Shown: positions 1-14,566, numbered from the stretch's first letter. The stretch: 64,000 nt of DNA from Microglena sp. YARC (GCA_022414725.1 CM039462.1:112949172-113013171), one strand, 5' to 3'. The notes: a model not told the origin generated them from the sequence alone. Made by a program: numbers and translations.

Positions 1-17
1 ATTATTTATAAAAATAA

Positions 18-95
18 ATGTATAACAGCTGCACTCTCTCACACACACACACACACCACACAGCACACAACACACACACACACACACACACACAT

Positions 96-130
<35 letters not shown>

Positions 131-330
131 TCATGCACACACAACACACACACACAAAACTAATCCTGCGCTCCCTCCGACCATGTATATGTCTGACGTC
201 GTCCAGTGGCCTTCTTTCAAAAGATGGGGAGAAGGTGAGTGATTTGTGTGCGTGTGTGTGTGTGGTGGTGCTTGTGCCGGTGTGTGTGTCGCATGGTGTG
301 TTGGTGTGTGTGGGGGGGGGGGGGGGATGG
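18..330. repeat. (CA)n / (TG)n microsatellite and G-run
   Basis: Positions 40-165 are almost pure CA dinucleotides. Positions 245-312 are TG-rich and end in an uninterrupted G-run near 312-326. Small open frames here are His/Thr or Val/Cys repeats produced by the dinucleotide and are not genes. Confidence 0.95.
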
Positions 331-1440
331 GAGACGGTGAGTGATAGTGTTGCATTGATTATGGACAGGCCCTTTTATTTTTCTCATCATTCAGAACACC
401 AGGTGATCGATTTAGACAAAATCAAAATTAAATGGTTTTTGCCGTATTTTACATAGTATGAGTTTGAGAAGGCTAGCCATCTGCTTCTATTTGTGGTGAA
501 AGGCAGTTTCCGCTGGTAGCCGGCCACTCTGGCTAAACATTACTATTTCAGCAGTTCTGCAATCTATTTGTGTGTCTAGCTTCAAAGGTGCCCGAGTTGT
601 GAACACGGTTTATATGATTCTGGACAAACGCTTATGCTTTGAGGACAGCGGGCTAATGTTCTGCTGAGCTCCCTGATCCAACCCCTATGGCTAAACATAA
701 CTATTCTCAGCTTCTGCCAGGGCTACTGTGTGTCCAGCGTCAAGGTGCTTCGCAGTGGTGCCGATTTGGCTGAATAGCTATTCAGGGGAGCTCTGTAAAA
801 TAAGAAGCTGCTGGCTCGAATGCTGTAAACAGAAAGAGACTCCCCACTGCTTGCCATTTGTCCAATTGCCATGGGTGCACTAGCCCACTCGCTACTACAC
901 ACATCAAAAGCAGCTACAAAGCACCAGACGCTGACACTGTCACTGTCCCCTCCCCCTCTTCCCCCCCAGGCACACCACAGGCCCCCCGACTCCAAAAAAA
1001 GGCACCCAGGCCACAAGCTAGCACCCACGGAACCTCCCACCGCCCACCCACGCCACACCTAACCCACATCTGGCACCACCACACCCTACCAAACAGCTTC
1101 GAAGCATTCTTATTCATTCCTTCCCCTCCTGCCCTGCCCGCCACCACTATGCAAGCTGTGTTCTTTTGTCTTATCCCCGGCCACTCGCGGGCCCCCACCG
1201 CCCCACAAACACACTCCCTACCCACCACTACACAACTCGCCCCACCGGCCGCCAATACACACGCAGAGGCTCCGAGCCCGTCCCCAACCCAATCTTATAG
1301 ATGTGAAAGGCCAACTATAGTTCACATCTGGCCTCTTGAACCATCACGCGGATCAACCTCGTCGGCCCGCCCGACGGGACCTATCACATTATGCTTTGTC
1401 TTATGCACGCCCTCACCATACACAATTACAGAGACCGGCT
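331..1440. other. Non-coding stretch with one tandem duplication
   Basis: No convincing exon is seen on either strand. A block starting with GGCTAAACAT at 531-588 recurs in diverged form at 689-746 (period about 158 bp). Related words about a lone GGCTA and CTAAAC recur near 45.8 kb and 57.9 kb, so this may be a decayed interspersed repeat. From 930 the sequence becomes C-rich and purine-poor. Confidence 0.5.
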
Positions 1441-2235
1441 TTAGCGCGAGACAGAAGACAAAACGATGAGCATCGTTTTCATCATCCTCCCTAATTGAAG
1501 ACACCCCCCCCCCCGCTGCCGCCTTAGCCCCACGCACACCCCCACCCCTCCCTACCCCACTCATCCATCCAAGGCCATTGTGGCAACCATCGTATCCCTC
1601 TCGCTAAACTCCCCATATCGTGTTGGCGGGAGAGGGCTGACCACCAAAACTCCCCACCAGGCCACCCGCACACATAAAATAGGCTCATCGTTTTTAATTC
1701 CCCCCTGCCCCCCTCCCCCCCCCGCCCCCCTCCACCCCCTATCCTAGCCCACCCCTTCTGTCCCAAATGGGCAGCTCACCCTAGGACAATCCCAAGGCCA
1801 TGTATCTCCTCTCGCTCAACTGCACCTGACACCACCCAACTCCCCCACCCCCACCCACAAAAATACTCATCGTTTTCATGCCCCCCCGCCATCCCCCCCC
1901 CTCCCCCCCTATCGCCTAAAGGCCCACTCCTCTCCCCACAGACCCACACCCTCAAAACGATCTTATCCCTCTCCTCCTCCCTGACCCAGCCCCCACCCCA
2001 GTCAGGCCACCCCACCGCCCACCTACCCCACCGCCACCCCACCAAAAATACCCCATACCGTTTTAGTCCCTGCCCTCCCCCCCCTTGAGTCCTCTCTCAC
2101 TCCCCCCCACCCCTCGACACACTCTCACACCCCAAGACATTTAGTGACCACAATTAATCTCCTGCGCGTCTCCTTCCTCTGGGCCCATCCCCGGCAGCGC
2201 CAAACGAAATAACACCCATCGTTTCAACTTGTCCA
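1440..2235. repeat. Degenerate C-rich tandem array, period about 190 bp
   Basis: A short conserved core around CATCGTTTT recurs near 1470, 1686, 1868, 2056 and 2218. It is separated by C-rich, low-complexity filler containing CCCACCC runs. The only conserved part is the core, which fits old copies of a short functional sequence. It may be related to the ATTTTGTTT core of the neighbouring array, but I cannot prove this. Confidence 0.55.
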
Positions 2236-2479
2236 ATCCTCCCGCCCCCCTACTACCACTTACCACCCCCTATAACAAAATGCATGCAGCTTGTCGCCTA
2301 CCCCTGCCCCCATCACACCCACCACACGGCCAAACAACCAGCACACACAACTACACACTCACCACGCAGCACACCATGTATACCTCCCTCCCCCCACACC
2401 CATACCCACACCCAATACCCCCCACAACCGCACAACACTTACACACACAACTGTCCACCACTACTGTCCCACCCCCGCC

Positions 2480-3400
2480 CCCCTTCCACCCCTAAACAAA
2501 ATGCAGTACTTGGTGGCCCCCCCCCCCCCCCCCCCCCCACCCCCCCCACCCACACCGCACACAACCCACCCATACCCACACACCCATACCCAGCACCAAT
2601 ACCCACCACCCCACACCCCCACACACACACTTATACAACCACTTATACACACACAGTCCACCACTACTGTCCACCCGCGCAGCCCCCTTACCACACCTTA
2701 AAAAATGCAGTACTGTGGTGCCCCCCCCCCACCCACCCACCCACCCACCATACCCCCAACACCCAACACCAACCCACATACCCACACCCAATAACCCCCC
2801 CACACGTCCACATTTACTCTGCTTACAGACACTACACACTGTTCACACTACTGTCCAACCCCACCCGCACCCATACCTCCCTTTCCCCTCCTAAACAAAA
2901 TGCAGTAACTTTGGTGGCCCGCTCCCGCCCCCCGCCCCCCCCACCCCCACACACAACCACCCACACTCCACACACACATACCCCACACACCACCACCCAC
3001 ACCATACCACACCCAATAACCACCACACCCACCCACCCCCACCCACCCCACCAACACACACTTTACACACAAACTTAAAACACTTACACATACAACACTG
3101 TCCCATCCCACCGCCACCCACCCTTCCCCCCTAAACAAAATGCAGTACTTGATGCTTGGTGTCCCATTTCTCTGTTGTAATTTTCATTTATTGGTGGTGG
3201 ACCCACACCCAAACCGCACAACCCACACCCACCCACACCCACACCCCACACACACCACACCCACACCCACACGCCACACCCAACCCACACGCCACACCCA
3301 CACCCCACACCCACACCACCCCACACCCACACCACACCCAACCCACACCGCACACCCGACACCCACACCCACACCCACGCGAAAACAAAATGGCCAGTTC
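2480..3400. repeat. Tandem array of a putative exon 3' edge (minus strand)
   Basis: The core AAACAAAATGCAGTACT recurs near 2495, 2701, 2894 and 3133. A diverged version, AAAACAAAATGGCCAGTT, lies at 3382-3399, where it is continuous with non-repetitive sequence. Between cores is CACACCC/CCCACACC filler. By analogy with the clearly interpretable arrays in this window, I read the cores as copies of the 3' edge of a minus-strand exon whose body lies above 3400. Confidence 0.55.
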
Positions 3401-3700
3401 CTTGGTGCCTTGGGCCGCCTCGAGGTCTTCGACACCCTGGCACTCCGTCAAGCTGGAGCATTAACGGATGCAAGTAAAAGATCGACAGGAAGACCAAGGA
3501 CGGCTCAGCAGTGTGGAACAGCTTGCTGAGCTGGCAGAGGAGATTAGACTGTGATGCTGTAAACCTGTACCGCCTTTCTACGTGCCTGTGGGTGGTTTAT
3601 GCACTCCTGCGGGACGACAGTACAGTGACGCCAGCATCAGCAGGGGACGATGACAGCAGGGCGAGAAAGGGCAGTGGTGGTTGTTTAGCTGTAATGTCGG
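3383..3700 (-). CDS. Candidate C-terminal exon(s) of the TTLL gene
   Basis: This non-repetitive block sits between an array of presumed 3'-edge copies (below 3400) and an array of presumed 5'-edge copies (3750-4818). That is the position of a real exon everywhere else in this window. On the minus strand an acceptor-like CATTACAG lies near 3692. A short frame reading ECQGVEDLEAAQGTKELAIL ends near 3390 before a possible GTGGGT donor. No frame is open through the whole block, so it may be two exons, or contain indels or the stop codon. I cannot assign residues confidently. The link to the TTLL gene is inferred from strand and order only. Confidence 0.3.
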
Positions 3701-3749
3701 TGCTCAACACGTGGGATTCTCCATCACCCCCTTTGGGGCGGCTGTTGAC

Positions 3750-4818
3750 GGTGCGGAAGGAAACCATGTTTAAATTGAAATCGGAAATGAATGTGTAGCT
3801 TAAGGACAGTGGTGGTGGTAGCTGTAATGCGGTGCACACACGTGGATTCTTCCATCACGCCCCTTTGGGGGATTGGTTGAGGGTGCGGCAGAAATTAATT
3901 TTAAATAACTGGATATCAGTGTAAAAGCAAATGGGAAGTGGTGGTGGGTAGGCTGTTAATGCGATGCACACACATGGCCCACAGGAAATGGAAATGTTGA
4001 ATAACCGAAATTGGGTGTAGCAAAGGACGGGGTGGTGCTAGGCTGTAATCTGGTGGAAAACACCGTGGCACAGGAACTCAATATTTTGAATTAGGAAATC
4101 GTGTAGCCAATGAAAAGTGGTAGTGATAGCTGTAATGCGGTGCACACACGTGGCGACAGGCAATGCATATTTAAATAACAGAAAATCGTATAGTGGTGGT
4201 GCTAAGCTGTTAATGTTGCGCACACACGTGGCGACAGGGTCTCAATATTTGACTAAAGCGGAACATCGGTGTAAGGGTCAATGGGAAGTGGTGGTGATAG
4301 CCTGTAATGCGGTGCACACACGTGGCGACAGAATGCATATTTTTAAATAACAGAAATCGGTATAGTGGTGGTGCGTAGCTGTAAATGTTGCGCGCACACA
4401 CGTGGCAACAGGGACTCATATTTGAGCTCTCGAAATTGGTGTAGCAATGGGGAAGTGGTAGTGGTTGCTGTCATGCGGATGCAACACAACGTGGCGACAG
4501 GCAATGAATATTTAAATAACAGAAATCGGTATAGTGGTGGTGCTAGCTGTAATGTGGCGCACACACGTGGCAACAGGGACTCAATATTTGACTAACGGAA
4601 ATCGTGTAGCAATGGGAGTGGGTAGTGATAGCTGTATATGCGGTGCACACACGTGGCGACAGGCAATGATATTTAAATAACAGAAATCGTATAGTGGTGG
4701 TTGCTAGCTTGTAATTTGAATGCACACACGTGGCGACAGGGTCTCAATAATTTGGACTCTCGGAAATCGGTGTAGCAATGGAAGTGGTAGTGGTTGCTGT
4801 AGATGCGGTGCACACACT
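3750..4818. repeat. Two-type tandem array (about 90 bp, alternating) left of the gap
   Basis: Units share GCTGTAATG..G(C/T)GCACACACGTGG(C/A)GACAGG. One type continues into AATATTTAAATAACAGAAATCG and the other into CAATATTTGACTAACGGAAATCG. The two types alternate, giving a higher-order period near 180 bp. On the minus strand each unit carries GCATTACAG, matching the acceptor-like sequence beside the unique block at about 3692. They look like 5'-edge exon copies. The array runs into the assembly gap, so its true length is unknown. Confidence 0.7.
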
Positions 4819-5818
4819 NNNNNNNNNNNNNNNNNNNNNNNNNNNNNNNNNNNNNNNNNNNNNNNNNNNNNNNNNNNNNNNNNNNNNNNNNNNNNNNNNN
4901 NNNNNNNNNNNNNNNNNNNNNNNNNNNNNNNNNNNNNNNNNNNNNNNNNNNNNNNNNNNNNNNNNNNNNNNNNNNNNNNNNNNNNNNNNNNNNNNNNNNN
5001 NNNNNNNNNNNNNNNNNNNNNNNNNNNNNNNNNNNNNNNNNNNNNNNNNNNNNNNNNNNNNNNNNNNNNNNNNNNNNNNNNNNNNNNNNNNNNNNNNNNN
5101 NNNNNNNNNNNNNNNNNNNNNNNNNNNNNNNNNNNNNNNNNNNNNNNNNNNNNNNNNNNNNNNNNNNNNNNNNNNNNNNNNNNNNNNNNNNNNNNNNNNN
5201 NNNNNNNNNNNNNNNNNNNNNNNNNNNNNNNNNNNNNNNNNNNNNNNNNNNNNNNNNNNNNNNNNNNNNNNNNNNNNNNNNNNNNNNNNNNNNNNNNNNN
5301 NNNNNNNNNNNNNNNNNNNNNNNNNNNNNNNNNNNNNNNNNNNNNNNNNNNNNNNNNNNNNNNNNNNNNNNNNNNNNNNNNNNNNNNNNNNNNNNNNNNN
5401 NNNNNNNNNNNNNNNNNNNNNNNNNNNNNNNNNNNNNNNNNNNNNNNNNNNNNNNNNNNNNNNNNNNNNNNNNNNNNNNNNNNNNNNNNNNNNNNNNNNN
5501 NNNNNNNNNNNNNNNNNNNNNNNNNNNNNNNNNNNNNNNNNNNNNNNNNNNNNNNNNNNNNNNNNNNNNNNNNNNNNNNNNNNNNNNNNNNNNNNNNNNN
5601 NNNNNNNNNNNNNNNNNNNNNNNNNNNNNNNNNNNNNNNNNNNNNNNNNNNNNNNNNNNNNNNNNNNNNNNNNNNNNNNNNNNNNNNNNNNNNNNNNNNN
5701 NNNNNNNNNNNNNNNNNNNNNNNNNNNNNNNNNNNNNNNNNNNNNNNNNNNNNNNNNNNNNNNNNNNNNNNNNNNNNNNNNNNNNNNNNNNNNNNNNNNN
5801 NNNNNNNNNNNNNNNNNN
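4819..5818. other. Assembly gap, 1000 N
   Basis: Exactly 1000 unknown bases lie between two different tandem arrays. The round number suggests a placeholder, not a measured length. A TTLL exon could lie inside it. Confidence 0.99.
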
Positions 5819-8800
5819 TCATCCTTATTGAATTCCTTAACATAAGCGGTGTTCACTCACCATAATTGTATGAAATTAGAAACGGTTACTCAGCTAATAA
5901 GTTGCAACCCACCTTAGTATCATATATGAAACTGGCGTCATGGGAGGAATCTTTGGCCATAGCAGCAGGCCAGGGCTCGACCGTTTCCTCACTCCTCACC
6001 CTCTCATTCCTGTCCTTGCATCGATCTGTATCATTTCATTTCACTCTGAGGGGTAGTGGTACACCTATTAGTATAAGGCCGGTTTCTCGACAGCCAAGGA
6101 AGTAATAGTTCAAACCCCACTGCTCGTCATCCCATAAAGATCTGCCTCAGCAGAAATCATTGGCCAAGCTTTGCTCAGCAGCACTCAGATAACTTTCGTT
6201 TTCCACCACATCACACACACTCCACATTTCTCTCATCCGATTTTGAGTTCATAACAACTATGGACTGTCAGGAACTTCTTGCAGGTTAGAAGATAAGGCG
6301 TCTCTACACTCGTCCTGTCTACAAACATAAGGTCAACCCACCTTAGTATACCCTCCTCTAATCCGGGCTGTATCCTCCTACTGCAACTTACGAAGGGGTT
6401 CAACCACTAAGTCCCCACTTGTAAAAATCAAGCTGTCAAGGAAGTTTGCAGGCAGGCTCCCGTTTCCACTCGCTTTTCCCCTCCAATTTCCTAAAATTCG
6501 AATGTACATATCCTATGCATTAAAAGGAAAAGCGGTCCGTAACCACAAAAATAAGTCACCCCCTTGTCTCAAAAGACTGCCTCAGGAATTTGCCAAGGCA
6601 GCAAGCTCACATTTTCCAATCTCAACTCATCTGGATGGTAAGATCATCCATGAAGTTAGAAGCGGTCTCACACACAAAATAAGTCATACCACCTTGTCAT
6701 CAAAGACTGCCTCAGGAATTTGCAAGGCAGCCAGCTCACGTTTCCGACTCTCACCTATCTCCTTTCGATGTACATCATCTATGAAATTAGAAAGGCGGTC
6801 TCACACAAGAATAGTCAACCAACTTGTAAAGACTGCTGAGGAAATTTGCCGGGCAGCCCAGCCTCACGACAATATGAGGTTACCGTTTCCACTCCTCATC
6901 TCATCTTCTATCGATGTAATCTCTTCTATGAACTTAGAAGGGTTCAAAACAAATAATCACCCACTTTGTCATGCAAAGACTGCCTTCAGGAAATCTTGCA
7001 AGCGCCAGCCCAACCATTTTCCTATACTCAATCTCCTATCGTGTAACATTAATCCTGAACCTTAGAAGCGGTTCAACCAATAGTCAACCCACTTGTCATC
7101 AAAGACTGCTCAGGAAATCTTGCAGGAGCAGCACTCAGTTTCCCAGCTCTCACCCTCCATATCCTCATCGATGTAATCATCCTATGAACTAGAAAGCGGT
7201 CTACACACAAAATAATACTCACTTGTCATCAAAGACTGCCTCAGGAAATCTTGGCCAAGGCAGCCGCCTCAACCAGTTTACCCACTCACTAACACCTCCA
7301 ACTCCTCAATCGATATACATCATCCTTATGAACCTTTGAAAAAGCGGCGGTCTCACACAACAAAATAAGTCAACCCACCTTGTCATCAAAGACTGCTCAG
7401 GAAATCTTGCCAAAAGGCCAGCCAGCCTCACCGTTTCCACTCCTCACCCTCCATTCTCCCTCATCGATGTACATCATCCTATGAACCTTAGAAGCGGTCT
7501 CACACACAAAATAAGTCAACCCACCTTGTCATCAAAGACTGCCTCAGGAATCTTGCAAGGAGCGCTCAATTTTCCCTCCTCACACTCCATCTCCTAATGA
7601 TGTAATCATCCTATGAATAGAAGGGGTTCACACACAAATAAGCCACCTTGTATAAAGACCTGCCTGAAATTTGCCAAGAGCACCAGCTCACCGTTTCCCA
7701 TTTCCATCCAACATCGATGTAATATCTAATGAACTTAGAAAGCGGTCTCAAAACCAAATTAAGTAAACCCACTGTTATCAAGGATGCTCGGATTTGCTAA
7801 GGCCAGCCTCGTTTCCATCCTACCTCATCTCCTCATCGATGTACATCATCCTATGAACCTTAGAAAGCGTCTCACACACAAAATAAGTCAACCCACCTTG
7901 TCATCAAAGACTGCCATCAGGAAATCTTGCCAAGGCAGCCAGCCTCACCGTTTTCCCACGTCCTCACCTCCATCTCTTCATCGATGTTACTCATCCTTAT
8001 GAACCTTAGAAGCGGTTCATCACACACAAAATAAGTCAACCCACCTTGTCATCAAAAGACTGCCTCAGGAAATGCTTGCCAAGATGCAGCCAGCCTACCG
8101 TTTCCCACTCACTGCACCCCCATCTCCTCATCAGTACATCATCTATGAAACCTTGAAACTGGCTACTCACACACAAAATAAGTCAACCCACCTTGTCATC
8201 AAAGACTGCCTCATCTTGCCAAGGCAGGCAGCCTCACCGTATTCCCACTCCGTTCCCCTCCCCATCACCCTCCATCTCCTTCATCGATGTACATCATCAT
8301 TAACATAAGTCCAACACTTATGATTCAAAGACGGTCTGCTACAGGGAATCTTGCAAGTCATCAAAGACTGCCTCAGGAAATCTTATGCCAAGGAGTCACT
8401 TTCCCACTCCTCACCCTCCATCTCTCATCGATGACATCATTCCTTATGAGTGATAGAAAGCGCTATGACAACCCACTTGTTAGAGCAAGACTATAAGGAA
8501 TCTAGTGGCTGCCTCATCATTTTAACCCTAGTGTCCCCTCCATCTAGAGAAATTCTCTGAAGGATCAAAGACTGCCTTAGCTCACCACGATAAGACATTC
8601 ATCAAAATATATCGAACCCACCTTGCAGTCACACAAGACTGCCTCAGCGAAATCTTGCCAAGGCAGCAGCATTATCCCACTCCTCACCCTCCATCTCCTC
8701 ATCGATGTACATCATCCTATGAACCTATAGAAAGCGGTCTACACACAAAATAAAGTAATCAACCCCTCACCAAAGAGACTGCCTCAGGAAATCTGCCAAG

Positions 8801-11800
8801 GCAGCCGCCTCACCGTGGTTCCCACTCCTAACCTCCATTCATCATCGAGGAGAGACATCATCCTATAACCTTAGAAACAGGGTCACACACACAAAAAAGT
8901 CAACCACCTTGTCATCAAAGAACTGCCTCAGAAATCTTGCCAAGCAGCCAGCCTCACCAGATTTCCCCCTCCTCACCCTCAATGCTCCTCATTCTTTACG
9001 ATGTACATATCCTATGAACCTTAGAAAGCGGTCTCACCACACAAAATAAAGTCAACCCACCTTGTCATCAAGACTGCCTCAGGAAATCTTGCCAGCAGCC
9101 AGCCTCACCATTTCCCACTCCTCACCCTCCATCATCCTCATCGATGTACATCATCTATGAACCAGAAAGCGGTATACTCACACACAAAAATAAGTAAAAA
9201 GACTGCTCAGGACCCACCTCACGTGATCATCACAACTGCCTCAAGGAAAAATGCTCAGCAATCACTCTTGAACCCATCCTCACCCCTCCTCAATTACGCA
9301 CTGTTATCCCCATCGTCCACCTCCATATCCTCATCGATGTACACTCAGGAAAGCATGGTCTCACCACAAAATATAGATAGAAAGAACCTTTGGCATCAAA
9401 GAAGCTGCTCAGGAAATTTGCCAGGAGCAGATCTCACCGTTTCCCGACTACACGAACCCCCTATCGATCATGCTCACCAAGGAGCCAGCTCCAATCAAAA
9501 TATCCTATGACCTTAGAAGCGCGCTCACAACCACAACAATAAATTGTCAACGGCCACCTATATCAAAAGATGCAGGAATCTTAGCAAGGCAGCCAGCCTA
9601 CATTTTCCAATTCACTTGCATCGAAGTGTACATCATCCTATGAACTTAGAAAGAGGTCTCACACACAAAGTAAGTCACCACCTTGTTACATCGAAAGAAC
9701 TGCGCAGGAAATTTGCCAGGCAGCAGCCTCCAGCACTGCCTCATACCTCATCTCTCATCCGATGTACATCATACTATAGATTGAGAAGCAGTACTCAACA
9801 CAAAATAAGTCAAACGTATACAGACTGCTCAGGAATTTGCAAGGCAGCCAGCCTCACCGCTTTCTCATCTTCACCTCATCTCCACTCATGATTACATCAT
9901 CCTAAATGAATTTGAGAAGCGGTTATCACACAATAAGTCAAAACCCACCATATGTCATCAAAGACATATGCACTAAACAGAGAAATAATTGCACAAGACA
10001 GAGCGCTCAATTTCCAATCTTCACCCTCCATTTCATCGATGTAATCATACCTAATGAACTTAGGAAAGCACTGAGGTCTCAACAACAAATAAGTAAAAAC
10101 CCGACCTTGTTCATATCAAAAGGACTGCCTCAGAGAAAATGTCTTGCAAGGCAGACAGCCTCACGTTCCACTCCACTCCTCTCTCATCATCATGTACATA
10201 TGAACCTTAGAAAGCAGTCTAACACACAAAATGATCGATCCACCTTGTCATCAAGACTGCCTCAGGAATGCCAAGGCAGCATCATACATCCACACACACT
10301 CCACTTCATACGATGATACATGCATTCTAATGAAGCCATAGAAAGCAGGTCTCACACACAAATAAGTCAACCCACTATGGTCATACCAAAGACTTGTACA
10401 TCAAGACTCTCAGGAATTTGCAAGGAGCCAGCCTCACCGTTTAAGTTTCACGTACTGCCTCACCCTCATTCCTCATCGTTTTTTTTTATTGTACATCCTA
10501 CTATTCCTTGAGAAAGCGGATACTCACACACAGAGAGTCTCACAGCCAATCAATTGCCTCAGGAAATAGTTCACCACTCCACTCCACCCCCATGCTCCTC
10601 ATGCAATTACATATTCCTATCTCACCCATGCATGATGTACATATCCTATTAGAAGAAACGGGAGATCTCCCAAGACAAACACAAAATAAGATCAACTCAC
10701 CCTTGTAATCAAAGACTGCTCAGGAAATGATTGCCAAGGCAGCCAGCTCATCCATCCCCACTCCCAGCCCTTACCATCTCCTATCGTGTACATGCATCCT
10801 ATGAACCTTAGGAAGCGCGTCTCACACACAAAATAAAGTCTCATTGTCATTCACTTGGTCTGCGCACTGTCAAGACTGCCCAGGAAATCTTCCATATGGC
10901 CAGCTCACCTGTTTCCCCATCACCCTCCATAATCTCCTCATCCATTCATCCTTGAACACTAGAAAGCGGTCTCACATTGCACAAAATAAGTCAACCCACC
11001 TTCATCAAAGACTGCGCAGTCAGGAAATCTTGCAAGGCAAGCCAGCCTACCATTCATCCTCACCCTCCATCTCCCTATCTGATTTGTACATAATCTATGA
11101 ACCTTAGAAGCGGTCTCACACACAAAATAAGAACTTTTATAAAGACTGCAACTTTGCCAAAGAAACAAGGCAGCGCCTTGCATCATGAATGTAGACGAAG
11201 AAAGCTAGACCATCAACGCAATCTGTGGTAACGAGAGAGTGCCTCAGGAATAGCGTGCCAAGGAACAGGACCAGCTATCATTTCCCACTCCTCACCTCCA
11301 TCTCCTCAATCGATGTACATCACCTTATGAACCTTAGAAAGCGGTTCTCACACACAAAATAAGTCAAAACCACCTCATCAAAAGACTGCCTCAGGAAATC
11401 TTGCCAAGGCAGCCAGCTCACCAGTTTCCCATCTCACCCTCCATCTCCTCATCGATGTACATCATCCTATGAACCTTAGAAAGCGGTCTCACACACAAAA
11501 TAAGTCAACCCACCTTGTCATCAAAGACTGCCTCAGGAAATCTTGCCAAGGCAGCCAGCCTCACCGTTTCCCACTCCTCACCCTCCATCTCCTCATCATG
11601 AACATCATCTATGAAACCTTAGAAAGCGGTCTCACACACAAAATAAGTCAACCCACCTTGTCATCAAAGACTGCCTCAGGAAATCTTGCCAAGGCAGCCA
11701 GCCTCACCATTTCCCACTCCTCACCCTCCATCTCCTCATCGATGTACATCATCCTATGAACCTTAGAAAGCGGTCTCACACACAAAATAAGTCAACCCAC

Positions 11801-14566
11801 CTTGTCATCAAAGACTGCCTCAGGAAATCTTGCCAAGGCAGCCAGCCTCACCGTTTCCCACTCCTCACCCTCCATCTCCTCATCGACTGACATCATTCCT
11901 ATGAACCTTAGAAAAAAGTCTCACACACAAAATAAGTCAACCCACCTTGTCATCAAAGACTGCAATCTCCAGGAAATCTTTTCATCGCCAAGGCAAGCCA
12001 GCAGCTCAGCAAGTTTCCTCACTCCTCACCCTCCAATCTCCTCATCGATTATACATCATCCTATGAACCTTAGAAAGCGGTCTCACACACAAAAATTAAG
12101 TCAACCCACCTTGTCATCAAAGACTGCCTCAGAAATCTTGCCAAGGCAGCATTTCCACTCCTCACCCTCCATCTCCTCATCGATGTACATATCCTATGAA
12201 CAGAAAGCGTCTCACACACAAAATAAATCAACCGTCATCAGGAAAGAGCCAAAGGCAGCTCCCACTCCTCACCTCGTTATCTCCTCATCGATGTACATGA
12301 TCCTATGAACCTTAGAAAGCGGTCTCACACACAAAAATAAGTCAACCCACCTTGTCATCAAAAGACTGCCTCAGGAAATCTTTAGCCAAGGCAGCCAGCC
12401 TCACCGTCCCACATACCTCACCCTCCATCTCCTCATCCAACATCCTCACCTCGATGTACATCATCCTTATGACCTTAGAAAGCGGTCTCACACACAAAAA
12501 AGTTCAACTGTCATCAAATTAAGACCCTACTTGCCAAGCAAGCGCAGCACTTGTCATCATCAGAAGAAAGCTGCCTCAGGAAAAGTCTTAGCCAAGGCAA
12601 GCCAGCCTCACCGTTTCCCACTCCTCACCCTCCATCTCACTCATCGATGTACATCATCCTAACCTGAACCTTAGAAAGCGTCTCACACACAAATAAGTCA
12701 ACCCACCTTGTCATCAAAGACTGCCTCAGAAATCTTGCCAAGGCAAGCCAGTCCTCCGACATTTCCCACTCCTCACCCTCCATATTCCATCGATGTACAT
12801 CATCCTATGAACCTTAGAAAGCGGTACTCACACACAAAATAAGTCAACCCACCTTGTCATCAAAGACTGCCTCAGGAAATCTTGCCAAGCAGCCAGCCTC
12901 ACCGTTTCCACCTCCTCACCTCCATCTCTCATGATGTACATTTAATGAACATCTCATGAACCTTAGAAAGCGGTCTCACACACAACACACACACAAAATT
13001 CAAGTCAAATGCGTCATCAAGAGTGACAAACAAAATGCCTTGTCATCAAGGAAGGAATCTGCAAGGCAGCAGCCTTGTTTCCAAAGCCTCCATCTCTCAA
13101 TCGCAAGCATTAGAAAGCCAACAAAATAAGGCCTCACCCTCTCCCACTCCTCACTATCCCTCATCCTCATCTGATGTAATATCCCTATGAATCCTTAGAA
13201 AGCGGTCTCACACACAAAATAAGTCAACACTTGTCATCAAGACGTGTACATCATCCTATCATATCTATATGAACCTATAGAAAGCGGTCTCACACACAAA
13301 ATAAGTCAACCCACCTTGTCATCAAAGACTGCCTCAGGAAATCTTGCCAAGCAGCCAGCCTCACCGTTTCCCACTCCTCACCCTCCATCTCCTCATCGAT
13401 GTACAATCCTATGAACCTTAGAAAGCGGTCTCACACACAAAATAAGTCAACCCTTGTCATCAAAGACTCCTCAGGAAATCTTGCCAAGCAGCAGCCTCAC
13501 CGTTTCCTCCTCACCCCTCCATCTCCTCATCGATGACATCATCCTATGAACTTAGAAAGCGGTCTCAACCAAATAAGTCAACCCACCTTGTCATCAAGAC
13601 TGCCTCAGGAATCTTGCCAAGCCAAACTCCCATATCATCCGATGTACATCATTATTGAAGCGTCTCACACACAAAAATAAGTAAACTCATAAAGACTGCC
13701 TCAGGAAATCTTGCCAAGGCAGCCAGCCTCACCGTTTCCCACTCCTCACCCTCCATCTCCTCATCGATGTACATCATCCTATGAACCTTAGAAAGCGGTC
13801 TCACACACAAAATAAGTCAACCACCTGTCATCAAAGACTGCCTCAGGAAATCTTGCCAAGGCAGCCAGCCTCACCGTTTCCCACTCCTCACCCTCCATCT
13901 CCTCATCGATGTACATCATCCTATGAACCTTAGAAAGCGGTCTCACACACAAAATAAGTCAACCCACCTTGTCATCAAAGACTGCCTCAGGAAATCTTGC
14001 CAAGGCAGCCAGCCTCACCGTTTCCCACTCCTCACCCTCCATCTCCTCATCGATGTACATACAACCACTCTATTGAACTTAGAAAGCGGTCTCACACACA
14101 AAATAAGTCAACCCACCTTGTCATCAAAGACTGCCTCAGGAAATCTTGCCAAGGCAGCCAGCCTCACCGTTTCCCACTCCTCACCCTCCATCTCCTCATC
14201 TGAAGGCATTTACATCAACCACACCTCCTCATGAACATCTCCTAGAAAGCGGTCTCACACACAAAATAAGTCAACCCACCTTGTCATCAAAGACTGCCTC
14301 AGGAAATCTTGCCAAGGCAGCCAGCCTCACCATTTCCCACTCCTCACCCTCCATCTCCTCATCGATGTACATCATCCTATGAACCTTAGAAGCGGTCTCA
14401 CACACAAAATAAGTCAACCCACCTTGTCATCAAAGACTGCCTCAGGAAATCTTGCCAAGGCAGCCAGCCTCACCGTTTCCCACTCCTCACCCTCCATCTC
14501 CTCATCGATGTACATCATCCTATGAACCTTAGAAAGCGGTCTCACACACAAAATAAGTCAACCCAC
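5819..14566 (-). repeat. 144-bp exon-derived satellite, about 60 copies
   Basis: Each unit (clean copies at 13690-14566) is a copy of the 3' part of the TTLL exon at 14567-14754 plus about 30 bp of the following intron. Read on the minus strand it runs from codons like those for SKVRRK through the acidic [13 protein letters not shown] segment, [15 protein letters not shown], the GTGGGT donor and on to TTTTGTGTGTGAGACCGC. Clean copies differ at only a few positions; at atgaacct landmarks the spacing is 142-144 bp. Copies from about 5.8 to 13.2 kb are full of one- to three-base indels. The periodic frame on the plus strand ([16 protein letters not shown]) is an antisense artefact. Confidence 0.93.

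Noticed and set aside
4704..5865. Frames of 340-380 codons across the N-run
   Set aside because: They exist only because N codons contain no stops.
5819..14566. CRISPR-like regular array
   Set aside because: Units are contiguous 144-bp tandem copies of an exon edge, with no unique spacers and no cas genes, in a eukaryotic genome.
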